In this document: one piece after another, positions 9,194 to 18,072 of the stretch
Layout: every line of letters starts with the position of its first letter
Position numbering within the stretch: position 1 is the stretch's first letter
Source: Didymodactylos carnosus
Taxonomy: Eukaryota; Rotifera; Eurotatoria; Philodinida; Philodinidae
Direction of reading: 5' to 3'
NCBI GenBank assembly: GCA_905250885.1
Contig: CAJNOQ010001386.1
Span: 1-32,327, forward strand
DNA length: 32,327 nucleotides
Notes under the pieces: model-generated
What the model saw: the letters and a program-made list of their open reading frames with translations, nothing else
The model's database searches: none
Told to the model about the DNA's origin: nothing
Made by a program: the position numbers and the translations under genes

Positions 9194-9551
9194 CTGACGA
9201 GATCTATTGAGATGAAAATCCTGTGAGATCTCGCGAGATTTTATGAAAAAATTTTAAAAGGGTGTTCGCGATCTTCTCCTAGGACCTTGCGTATATTTTT
9301 CTCATACATGACTTATAGTTACAATTTTCTCGGGAGAACTCACGTGGTTGTTTGTTTTTTTTCATTATCTCGCGTGGTAAAGTTTTTCTTGATTTATAAG
9401 ACGAACACTATGCAGTTGGACTAACTTGCGCTAGTGAATTTTTGGTTAAAAGTGCTATTTATATTGTTTATATTTGATATTGTGCAATCATGATATCTCG
9501 CGAGATCCCACGTGTTTTTGGTCACTCTTTTCTTTTAAGTTAACCTAACGA

Positions 9552-9755
9552 GTGGATGTGCGGTGCCACGATCAACGTTAATGTGTTAAGTGATGGTACG
9601 AGTCACTAGACTGAACGTGCAGCGCCACAATTGACGTGGAACTGTTAAGTGATGGTCTGATTCACTAGAGTGGACGTGTGGTGCTACAATCGATGTGAAA
9701 CTGTTGAGTGATAGTATGAGTCACTGACAGATGGGATGTGTGACGTCACAAGCAA
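9552..9755. repeat. 59-bp tandem repeat, about 3.4 copies
   Basis: Copies begin at 9552, 9611, 9670 and 9729 (partial). Shared landmarks in each are a GTGGACGTG-like start, GGTGCCACAAT, GACGTGGAACTGTTAAGTGA and TGAGTCACTAGA-like segments. Units differ by several substitutions, so the array is old rather than freshly amplified. It is non-coding. Confidence 0.8.
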
Positions 9756-10044
9756 TTATTTATGAATCGAATTGAATCTTATGACGGTCGCAAAATAACC
9801 TTTTGTTATCTTCGGAGAGTGCTAAATCCCATGAACAAAACAAATGCTATCGAATCAGCTAATTCTATAAAGCTCTCAAGGGCAGCCCCCCTCAGGAATT
9901 CGATTTTTCCTCGAAATCTTCGAAACTGAAGTAAGTATAAGGTTGAGTATCCCAAACTGTCATCTTTCTGAATCCATCTCAATTTGCCAAAAATTCAATG
10001 ATTTTGAAGCTTTTCGAAAAAGATTTCTGAAAGCCCTGAACCCC

Positions 10045-10196
10045 ACAAGTAGCCCCAACCTTGTTCTGTTACTAGATGAAAAATTTCGGTGGGCAATGTA
10101 ATTGCTACTCAGAGCCTCAAATGCCGCTGAGAGTCGCAATTACATTGCCCATCGAAATTTTTCATCTAGTAACAGAACAAGGTTGGGACTACTTGT
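10045..10196. repeat. 152-bp long hairpin
   Basis: Arms of about 60-65 bases are almost exactly complementary (ACAAGTAG, AACCTTGTTCTGTTACTAGA and GGGCAATGTAATTGC on the left, with their complements on the right). The loop is about 14-20 bases and centred near 10120. No coding content or target duplication is seen. It is a fold-back element lying inside the larger repeat block. Confidence 0.8.
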
Positions 10197-10594
10197 CCCC
10201 ACATATTTCCAAAATTTGTATTATACCATGGGAGAAAATCGATTTTGAAAAATGACATTTTCGGCTAAAGTCGCTACTTTCGATGCAGTTTTTATTTGAG
10301 CGAAAGCGAATTAGAAGCTCGCACGTTTAGGCGTTATAGTATTCGAGGTCCTCTATCTAATCAAGTTTTCATAATTTTATGAAAATGTTTGGTTTCGATA
10401 CAGTATGGCTCCAAAGTGCACAATATATGAGTTTAGAACGTACCGGATACAGGTCATTGTATGAGAACGAGACCATTCCCAGAGGTCGGGGTTGTTTTAA
10501 ATCGAAGAAAAGTGTTGATTCTATGTATGTAAAAACTTTGAGACCTTGGTTGCCGAGATATGAGGAACACAAAGTTGTCTATATAAGAGATGTC

Positions 10595-10752
10595 CAAGGG
10601 GGGAAAAGCAACACTTCACTACACTATAAGGGGTTGCCTACTACACATCCACTACAACCCACTACACCCCCGTGACCACTACAAAGTCACTACAAGGCCG
10701 CTACACGGCCACTACCGTAGTGGAAAAAGTGTAGTGTTGTTTTTTCCCATTG
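10595..10752. mobile_element. hAT-type MITE with 8-bp target duplication
   Basis: Seen: GAGATGTC occurs immediately before (10587-10594) and after (10753-10760) a 158-bp unit. The unit's ends are imperfect inverted repeats: CAAGGGGGGAAAAGCAACAC at the left and, inverted, CAATGGGAAAAAACAACACT at the right. Known: hAT transposons make 8-bp target duplications and have short TIRs starting with CA. The interior is a degenerate array of CACTACA-like heptamers. There is no coding capacity, so it would need a transposase in trans; the hAT fragment at 24.8-25.5 kb shows the superfamily is present in this genome. Confidence 0.75.
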
Positions 10753-11419
10753 GAGATGTCGCATTTTTCAAAAGTGAGTCGAAATTTTAAAAATGCTCGT
10801 TTCGCAGTAACCAAGCAATATCTTTTCAAACGGAAAACGCCATTTTACTCAGAAATATCTATGTTTATTTAATGACTGGTCCGAACGAGTTCTGTGACAT
10901 ACGTTTGAGCAGTGTCTGTCGTCGCTTATACGACATGGCTCTTAAGTCCTTGGTGAGTTTTGGTTTTAAGAATGTCAAATTCAGTTTATTATACTCTGTT
11001 TGATATAGGAATCAGAGTAAAACAGTTTGGGAATTTTAAATATAACAAAATGAAAAACCTAGCTTGTTTTGAGAAACTTTACTAAATTTGATCACAGTCA
11101 AAATGTTCACTATCAAAGTTTTTATTCACAGAAAAGACTTTTGTCACTTTTGAAAGTTGAAACACATTGAGAAACTACCTGAGAGGACACGAATACGAAT
11201 CATTTTGTTCATCTAGCAAGAACTCTCAAGAAAAGGAGAAAACGCCTATGATCTATATAAAAACACCAGTGAAAAGGACCTCTCGAGATCACAAATAGAA
11301 CTTGTATTGTTTTTGTCGCCAATTCTGGAAAAAAAGAAATGAATCTTCAGTTTTTTCATAGATTATGCGAGCAAATCTACTCGCAAGAGATTCAATGGTG
11401 ATTCTCCGGAGGAAAAAAT

Positions 11420-11936
11420 ACATCATTTGTGTTTCTCCGGATAACGCGGAAGGAATTAGCGCTGGACATCACGAAAAGAAAATTCTCAGGTGTTTATGAA
11501 AGAACTAGAAGAATTTCTTTTTTCTTCGCGTGTTTTGAAAGAATCTCGCAAGATTTTGTTTTTCCTTGTAAGTTATCGCAAAGCTTACGAGATTTTTTTT
11601 CAGTGGGTACCTCGAGAGATCACAAGCAGAAATTGTGATCTTTTCTCGCGGGAACTAGCTGCAAAACTGAAAAGCCTTAGTAGTTTGTCATAAATGACGC
11701 GTTGAAATTAGCCTACGAGATTCGATGAGAAATTCAATCGTTATAGTCGCAAGGGTAAAATTTATCCTTCGTGTTTTTCCATACACCATACAGAATATTA
11801 TCGCGGGAGATCACAATGAGAAAAATTCCTCGATATTCTGAAAGAACCCGCGGAGTATTAATTTTTCTCTCGTGCGTTAGAAGAATCTCGCATGTTATCG
11901 CAGGATTTTCTAGATTTTTTTTCAGTGGGTGACATA
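11420..11936. repeat. Two diverged terminal modules of the CAGTGGG repeat
   Basis: Module one (about 11470-11605) and module two (about 11810-11936) share, in order, CTGAAAGAA-like, TTTTTCT(T/C)...CGTG, AGAATCTCGCA, TTATCGCA and TTTTTTTTCAGTGGGT segments. Both are preceded by or linked to GAGATCACAA. Open frames here (for example 11429-11693) are a by-product of the repeat and have no protein features. Confidence 0.5.
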
Positions 11937-12501
11937 CAGTTTTTCTAACGCTGTTTCTATAAGTTCTTGTTCTTACGGATGTGCCTGTTTCTCTTTATCA
12001 TGGTACTTATCATCATTAGGTGCATTGAATACGGCAGAATGGAATTTCCATTGACCATTTCTATAAGCAAAACCTGCACCAATAAATTTTTGATCATGTT
12101 CTGTACCAACGAAAAACTTGAACAGTTTGCCGTGCACTACACCACGCGTACTTTGTATATTTGAATATTATTTGTCTGTTTTATATAAATATAACCAGTT
12201 TTCGATCGTCGATCATTCAGTTCGAATTCGTTCCTATAAACATATAAATAAACAACGAGACCAACGTGATTTCGATCGGGGTTGAATTGATCTGATCCTA
12301 CACCAATATGAATTCTTTCTAAGTAAATCGATGGATTTTGTTTATCCAAACTATCAAAAATAGCATCCCATTTACTTGGATTATTAACAGACATTCTCGG
12401 TTTAGCCCACCTGCCAAACAATTAGTGTATTGTTGGCAGTCAATATCACCAAATAAGATCTTCGACCCGTTACAGGTTTTATTGCTACCAACTGCCATCA
12501 T
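11937..12501 (-). pseudogene. 5' part of the disrupted cold-shock-domain gene (unknown N-terminal domain)
   Basis: Seen from the ATG at 12501, in three successive frames: MMAVGSNKTCNGSKILFGDI with YTNCLAG; then GRWAKPRMSVNNPSKWDAIF, ERIHIGVGSDQFNPDRNHVG and VYRNEFELNDRRSKTGYIYI; then RGVVHGKLFKFFVGTEHDQK, FAYRNGQWKFHSAVFNAPND and KEKQAHP, a TAA (11973-11975) and EQELIETALEKLYV. The frame changes fall near 12420 and 12150-12175, each explicable by a small indel. The TAA sits where CAA (Gln) would fit. The acidic-amphipathic stretch after the TAA runs straight into the repeat border at 11937. If the repeat is excised at ACCCACTG/CAGTGGGT, the frame joins perfectly to the cold-shock half. The N-terminal domain is not recognised. 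Confidence 0.6.
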
Positions 12502-13164
12502 TTGTTACTTTATGTTCTTTTTTGTTTAACCTGTGTGTCTATATATAGAATTCTTTTTTCTTTACTTTACTAAAAAAACAATATCATTCAGAAAGACTTT
12601 TATCTTTCATATTAATGAAACGAGCAAAAAGGCTCTATTCATCTTTCACCTTCATAAAACAAATAAAGGTACGAACTCATTTCAACATCATACTAGCTGT
12701 TAAACAGTAACGGCATTTATAAAAAAATCTGATTCATTCTCATATTTCGATTTTTCTTCCATTTCGATATTTATCATGTGGCACGTTACAGAACGAAACA
12801 AAACGAATAGCATCTGTTTATTTGTTCAATATCAGTAAAGGGTAACGATTTTAAAATCCAATCTGACGTATTAACTGCAGCTATTTCCGACTTCATCTTT
12901 TTATTTTAATTATAATTTTGCGTGGAATTTTCGGCCAGTAACGGCCATTATCAACACAAAAAACTAGAGAATTACACTGTAGAAGTAAAAAATAAACTTA
13001 TTCTATTCTTCATTTTCATTTTCAAGGCCCATTAACTCTGTACTTGATGAGAAAGATTATTCATTCAATTTTGTTTTCCATTCCTCCACCCTTTAATGTA
13101 CACTTAAGATCTCATGTGCATTAAAAACTTAACCTTATTATCCAAAGGGTTTCTATTTAGTAGA
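12502..13164. other. AT-rich intergenic region
   Basis: No gene is seen. It would hold the 5' flank of the disrupted gene (an A-rich leader directly before 12501) and the 3' untranslated part of the Penelope-like element that ends at 13165. No clear terminal repeat of that element could be identified. Confidence 0.4.
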
Positions 13165-13786
13165 TTATTTTGGTGGTATTAATCTCCCATCTCCGACCAT
13201 TCTTGTTAAAATCCTCCTTTCCAATCCATCTGGGAAAACATATAGAGGGACTGATCTATCGGTACCATTGAGCGTTGGTGTATTAGCTCTAATCAATAAT
13301 GATTCTTTTACTAGTAGACGATATCTATGTTGTTCGGACAGTAAAATTCGAAAATCATTCCTTGTTATCATATGTCCTGTATTTTGAAAGTGCTATGGCT
13401 GATGTTGCTACTGGAGACTTTGTTTCTTGATGCATTCTCATATTCTCCATTAAAAATCGCTCAAATTCTTCATCTTCCACTTTTTTGATAGAAGGAGGCA
13501 GTTTATTGGTTTGAGATCTCGTTACAGGTCCTATCCGGCGAGGTAGGCGAAGAACTGGCTGAATTTGTATCGATATTGTTTTAGATTTTAATTGATTTGT
13601 TTTTGTTTTAACTTGAGTACCAGTGGTCTTTCCTTGATAATCAAGATGTTCACCTACTCTAGTGATGAAGTGTCGGCAGGTCTTTCCTATGTAAGACTCT
13701 CCACATTGAGGACAAGTCGTTTCATATACTAGACCTGACTTCAAATCATCTGGTATTCTATCCTTTATACTTAAAACCATCACCAA
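13165..13786 (-). pseudogene. GIY-YIG endonuclease domain of the Penelope-like element
   Basis: Seen: DRIPDDLKSGLVYETTCPQC, then ESYIGKT and ITRVGEH, give the GLVY/YIG strands, the CPxC typical of Penelope-type GIY-YIG domains, and the catalytic Arg. A one- or two-base frameshift near 13380 separates this from HFQNTGHMITRNDFRILLSE, then LLVKESLLIRANTPTLN (catalytic Glu and Asn) and VPLYVFPDGLERR, ending at 13165. Known: this domain nicks target DNA for integration. A linker rich in Lys and Thr lies between the halves. All the key residues survive, only the frame is broken, so decay is fairly recent or partly artefactual. Confidence 0.8.
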
Positions 13787-14783
13787 TTTTCTTCGTCACA
13801 TCGTAAACAATACGAACATCTTTTTGTGGATAAACTTTCTTAACTGCTGCTGTTATTCTCTTAGCATAAATCTGACTACATTGGCCAAAATATGGTATAC
13901 GAAATATTATGTTTTCTTTAGCTGGAGCATCGTTTTTGTTTGATCGAGTGGTGTATGCATGATTGAAATGGTCTCGAATAATTTTCTCAACAAAATTTAG
14001 TGGATAACCATTTTTTCTAGCTAATACTCGTATGACGTCGAATTCATTGTGTAATATCTGATAAGTTGAACTGACGTTGAAAGCACGATAGACCATGGTT
14101 GAAATGGCATTGCGTTTATACCTTTTGGGTATAAAACTCAGCCATTTAGTCATCAATCCTGTGAAACTCGGTTTTCGATATACACTAGTAGTATAGCCTT
14201 CAGTTTTCTTTACAAGAACATCTAGAAAGGGTAACGTGTGTTCACTAGCATTTTCTTCTTCGAAAGTGAATTTAATTGATGGATGCAATTTGTTCAAAAA
14301 TTGAGCAACATTTTCTGCTGTCTCTTCTAATTTTAACAGAACAATAGTGTCATCAACATATCTACGCCAATATTTAACACCAATATCTTTTAGTTTTCCC
14401 ATATGTTTCCTCTCATAACCTTGCATGAATAACTCGGCCATTAGTGGAGCTAGCGGTGCACCCATGCTCACACCATCTATTTGGTCATATACTTTACCAT
14501 TGAATAAAAAATGTGACTGTTTAGTGGCAAAATTTAACAGTTTCTTAAGATCAATGCGTTTTATATTCGGTTTTGGTAACGATGACTTGTACAATTTATC
14601 TAGTACTATTTCTAGTGTTTCATCTAACGGTACATTAGTGTACAAGCTAGAGATATCAAACGAAATCATATTTGTATCATTAATCAGTTGATATTGCTTG
14701 CGAATCCCTTTAGCAAATGTAAAAGAATCTTTAACTGTGCATTGATACGTAAAACGTTGTAAAATTGTTGAATGCAGAGCCAA
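13758..14783 (-). pseudogene. Penelope-like reverse transcriptase (partial)
   Basis: Seen: palm motif A SFDISSLYTNVP (residues 41-52 counting from the TTG at 14783), motif B GVSMGAPLAP (104-113), catalytic YVDD (142-145), then LPFLDV and VYRKPSFTGLMTKW. Known: these, with the FLD/YRKP pair, mark Penelope-like RTs, which prime reverse transcription of the element RNA at the cleaved target. Missing: the upstream LRPIV-type finger motifs. The frame meets a TAA a few codons before the TTG and the sequence beyond is not RT-like, so the copy is 5'-truncated. It ends in a TAG just after GDGFKYKG. One extra base there (AAAGGATAG for AAAGATAG) shifts it out of frame with the endonuclease. Confidence 0.9.
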
Positions 14784-15880
14784 AAAAATTATCCAAATTT
14801 ATGCATACTTCGAGGCAGCCTCTACAAAGTTTCTCGTTAACGCTTTGTCAGGTTTTGATGACATTTGCAGATAAAAATAACTAATGAACTACACTTATTG
14901 ATTAAAAACTACTCGATAAAATACTTTCGTAACCAATGATGGCCTATGTATGACATAAATGTGGTTATATCTCACAAGAGCCTAAAAGCTTTTTACGTTT
15001 ACGTCTTATTTACATCTTCGATCGATCATATTCTACTTTTGCACCTTAGGTAAACTTCGCGGTTATAATAATAACAAGATCTTGGTTGACCGGTCCCTGT
15101 CTCGCGAATTCAAGTAGTACTTTAAAGTACTACTTGAATTCGCGAGTATCGGTACTAACAATTCACATGAATGTGAATGGTAAGAGTATAATTTCCATTT
15201 TTCTCGTTAAATAACAAGTTGCGCAATCGGTGGGATTGCTCGGTCCCTTGACTGTAAGAGAAGAATGTAAGTTGAAAGAAGATTCGTTTGCCAGCGGGAT
15301 TTCTGCCCGTTTCTAAAAATATTGCTCTGTTTGGTTGACAGAGCTAAAACGCCTAATTATGACGTGAGTAAAACATGATTATTCTTGCTGTTCAGAAATA
15401 TTGTGAAGTGTGTATATTGAAAACTAAGAAATATATTAAGAAACTGTGAAAATAGCGCTGGGAAATGAAGAGCCCTGTCTATGTTAAAAGTTCCAGCCTC
15501 ACAGCATGTATGGCTTCGTGAGGTGAGAAGGGGTACACGATGAAGCTGTGCTGACTAAATTTTTCATGATGTGAAAAATGACTCACACCGCTGAAATCAG
15601 TTTTTTGGTCCCTTAGCAAAATAAAGTGAGTCAGGGAGGTTTGGAGAAGAATGCATTTTGAAGAGAATATTTTTGTTCTAGAAAATCGTCGATTCAGAAT
15701 TATCTTTTTGGTTCTGCGAGAAAGAAAAAAACCAAAGAAAAAGAAAATTTTTTGTTTTTTGAGGTTTCTAAGCTAAAATTTTAAAGCTCTCATATTTCTG
15801 TAAGAGAGTCAGTAGAGACTGTCTCATTCTGTAGAGAATTCTTCACTCCAAATGACCATGTGTTTTTCCTACAATCGCAA
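14784..15880. other. Non-coding region between two retroelements
   Basis: No gene is seen apart from the palindrome listed next. About 15600-15840 contains A- and T-rich tracts, and its last part may belong to the LINE fragment that becomes readable at 15883. Confidence 0.4.
15101..15146. repeat. 46-bp perfect palindrome
   Basis: CTCGCGAATTCAAGTAGTAC followed by TTTAAA and the exact complement GTACTACTTGAATTCGCGAG. Every one of the 23 base pairs matches and there is no loop spacer. Confidence 0.95.
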
Positions 15881-15882
15881 AA

Positions 15883-16349
15883 AAACTTTTTCATGCGGAA
15901 TGTATTGATTATGAAGAACAGAGGCAGGAGATGTTTCAACAGTTGCGTGGCATTTTAAATTCCTCTATCACTTTAGATCACATCCTACTCCTCCATCACT
16001 CTATCCACGCTTTGAGTAGAGCTGACCTACTATCAACGTTTAATTCTATTCTTCAATATATTCGTTCGACCAAACGCTTTGATTGACTTGATGTCTTCTG
16101 TATTGTCTGTTCTTATACAGTGCCATATGGATGCAGTCTTCTTTGCTTACTCGAATTTCTCTCTCTCTCTCTCTCTCATCACCATCTCTCTTTTTCTTTT
16201 TTTTTTCCCTAACTGTTTTATTATTGTTTCATTTATGTCGAATAGATCGAGGCATACTATGATTTTATTATCGATTTGCCTGCTCTTTCTTGTTTTCGTT
16301 GTTTTTTTTCTGCTGTTGGTGTTAAATAAAGTTCGATTAAAAAAAAAAA
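15883..16349 (+). mobile_element. 3' end of a non-LTR retrotransposon (LINE) with poly(A)
   Basis: Seen: the frame at 15883-16086 reads KLFHAECIDYEEQRQEMFQQ, then LNSSITLDHILLLHHSIHAL and ILQYIRSTKRFD before a TGA. From family knowledge this is the very C-terminal region of LINE ORF2-type proteins (H..EC..Y...R..., a hydrophobic middle, and a final (I/V)xxTxRF). It is followed by a (CT)n run at about 16158-16180, T-rich 3' UTR, AATAAA at 16325-16330 and an A-run at 16339-16349. The RT itself is absent, so the insertion is 5'-truncated as is usual for LINEs. The clade cannot be told. Confidence 0.6.
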
Positions 16350-16477
16350 GATCTTTTTAAATGCCTAGTGAATCGTTTAAGAGGACGAAAAATAGAAGAC
16401 GAACATTTTGCCCAGAAACTTTTCGATCATTCATTACTCTATGAAAATCGCAACTAGATTAAGTTTTTTTTCTATAG

Positions 16478-17170
16478 GCATGAACGGTTTGCTGATGGAA
16501 AAATTTGTAATTGTTCATTGGGCACATTTGGCAAGTTTTGTGAATATGAATCTATAACGATAAACACACTTGAAGATACGGTTAAATATCAGTTTCATCT
16601 TAAATATAAATATCACAATGGAAGTCAGCTGTGGGGCAATATGACCTGCTACATAACATCAACCAATTGTTACTCTGGACTCAGATGTTTAGCTTGGCAG
16701 AACATATGTGATGGTATGTTTGCTTTCATTTTTTAGAACAATACTCTCTTGTCCGAATTGTCTCGGCAATATCAATCAAATGCTTTCGCTGAAGATTGGC
16801 TAAGTTAGTCGGGGAACTGTCCGTTGTAGGTAAACAACAGTGCATGGGCGGTGTTGATGAAGATCATTGTGAACAACTGGAATATAACGAGTGTCACAAG
16901 AATGAATATCGTTGTCGGGATGGATCTTGTATTTCTGAAAAGTATTGGCTAGATGGTGAATACGACTGTTCAGATAAGTCAGATGATCAGCACAGAGGCG
17001 AGTTTTCTTTCAAGAATTGTTCTGGGGTTTCTTCATAATTTAGTTGTGATGACGCAACGGAAGAGCGGACATCTTTCGCTTGTGGTGACGGGCAGTTCGT
17101 GCAGGATTCGTTGCCGACGGGTGCTTGTCACAACTACAGATCGCAAATGTTCATTGTAGCTTGGAAATAA
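16478..17170 (+). pseudogene. EGF / LDL-receptor class A repeat protein, broken
   Basis: Seen: a TTTTTTTTCTATAG acceptor, then an exon with an EGF-like tail (CNCSLGTFGKFCEYE) and LRCLAWQNICDG. Next comes a clean GT-AG intron, 16714-16829, and a second exon joining in frame to KQQCMGGVDEDHC, then NECHKNEYRCRDGSCISE and YDCSDKSDD. These are LDLR-A modules with the Cys pattern and acidic calcium-binding SDxSDE signature. Known: such extracellular proteins bind ligands and calcium. A TAA at 17036-17038 interrupts the frame, yet coding continues beyond it: FSCDDATEERTSFACGDGQF and GACHNYRSQMF, to another TAA at 17168-17170. No signal peptide or upstream exon lies in the 130 bp after the LINE poly(A), so the 5' part is missing as well. 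Confidence 0.8.
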
Positions 17171-17552
17171 GGAAGCGTGTGTGGACGTTAAGAAATGGTC
17201 ATTGCGTAGAAGGTCATTCTGTTTCGGGCACGGTTTATCAGTTTCCGTGCCCAGAAAAATCTTTTGACTGTTTTGGGCATGATTATTTATTTGGGAACGG
17301 TAATTAGCCGAAGTGGGAACGGGTCGCTAGTTTCCGTGTGCGAAAAAACCTTTCGGCTTATTTGGGCACCGTATGGCGTTTTGGGCAAAAATGGTACAAT
17401 GTCAAAAATCCATGAAAAAATCCTATAAAATCTGTGAAGGTCAAGATAAAGTCGTTTCCATGTATCACACATGATAAAACTAGACAAAATATTGGATGAA
17501 TCGATAGTAGTGAAAGAAGTTAAAATTTGTCTGAAGTTTTCTCAAAAACTCT
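17171..17552. other. Non-coding stretch with a diverged internal repeat
   Basis: No coding frame is convincing. Segments around 17225-17290 and 17295-17380 share TTTCCGTG(C/T), GAAAAA and TTTTGGGCA(T/C) elements, suggesting a local duplication of about 80 bp. Confidence 0.35.
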
Positions 17553-18072
17553 TTATGGTATTAATTCACATTTACTATCATTACATTTAAATGTTGTACA
17601 TCCAGGGCCACAATTATATGGACATGTGCACAAATACGATTAGAATATTTACAATTTTTATCTTTTGAACATGTTTGGCATAATGAACATGGTTGTATTG
17701 TATGACATAGGCCATCTTTACACTGAACACTTGTACATGGAGGATGAAGACCATTTATACAAGCAGCACAAATTTTGTGTTCAGGAGATTTACAATTACT
17801 ATCGTTTTTACATTTTTGAGGAGTCACTGTTTTCATTTTTACTGTTGTGGCAGTTGTGCAGTTTGAGCAAGTAGGTTCAATTATTTCACATTTCCGTTCA
17901 CACATATCGATCGAGTACAACCACTCCCTGGTATACATCCTGTTGGACATATAATATAGAGATCAGGTACAACACACGATGAGCAGGTAGGCGCTAAATT
18001 GCAAGTACCAATAAGTAAAAAAAGAAGTTGTAATAATATTAACATTCTTTTGCTGACTATCGTTATCCACAA
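17553..18072 (-). pseudogene. Secreted cysteine-rich triple-repeat protein with two frameshifts
   Basis: Seen: a signal peptide (MLILLQLLFLLIGTCNLA; the better start is the Met at 18045, the first ATG being at 18072), then three copies of a module of about 40 residues. Copy one is CPTGCIPGSGCTRSICVNG/KCEII, copy two NCKSPEHKICAACINGLHPP with CTSVQCKDGLCHTI, copy three NCKYSNRICA/CPYNCGPGC with CNDSKCELIP. The slashes mark changes of frame: one base appears missing at about 17891-17893 (an A-run on the coding strand) and one at about 17625-17627. After each break the Cys pattern resumes exactly. Inference: a secreted disulphide-rich protein of unknown role, recently broken or mis-sequenced. 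The TAA is at 17553-17555. Confidence 0.7.

Larger units (their letters stand above)
9029..11936. mobile_element. Composite repeat insertion bounded by CCCACTG/CAGTGGG
   Basis: Seen: the left end reads CCCACTGGAAAAAACTGG and, a little further, AAAATCCTG. The right end, on the opposite strand, reads CCCACTGAAAAAAAATCT with AAAATCCTG at the same distance. The two are therefore terminal inverted repeats of about 30 bp. A second CAGTGGG end occurs at about 11605, followed by a related 330-bp module, so the block is nested or tandemly extended. It has no transposase frame. Contents: a hairpin at 9092-9193, a 59-bp tandem repeat, a hairpin at 10045-10196, a hAT MITE, and modules repeating GAGATCACAA at about 11286, 11614 and 11807. 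No clear target duplication is seen. CACTG ends recall CACTA transposons, but that is a weak assignment. Confidence 0.55.
13165..14783 (-). mobile_element. 5'-truncated Penelope-like retroelement (RT + GIY-YIG)
   Basis: Two neighbouring protein blocks, detailed in the next entries, form the RT-linker-endonuclease order typical of Penelope-like elements with an endonuclease. The copy lacks everything before RT motif A. It also carries at least two one-base frame changes, near 13760-13786 and near 13380. It is therefore dead as it stands. Neither pLTR nor target duplication could be located. Confidence 0.85.

Noticed and set aside
10369..10790. Overlapping open frames on both strands
   Set aside because: They run through the hAT MITE and its heptamer array, have no domain-like sequence, and exist on both strands at once, as expected of chance.
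11429..11693. Two overlapping plus-strand frames of about 68 codons
   Set aside because: They coincide with the repeated CAGTGGG module; the Phe/Ser-rich translation comes from the poly-T tract.
8766..12501. The 2.9-kb block as a spliceosomal intron
   Set aside because: At the junction that keeps the frame there is no GT donor; the CCAG acceptor available on the other side would put the cold-shock half out of frame with the only nearby GT.
16079..16360. 93-codon hydrophobic frame after the LINE fragment
   Set aside because: It is the T-rich and (CT)n 3' untranslated region read in a lucky frame, ending at the poly(A) run.
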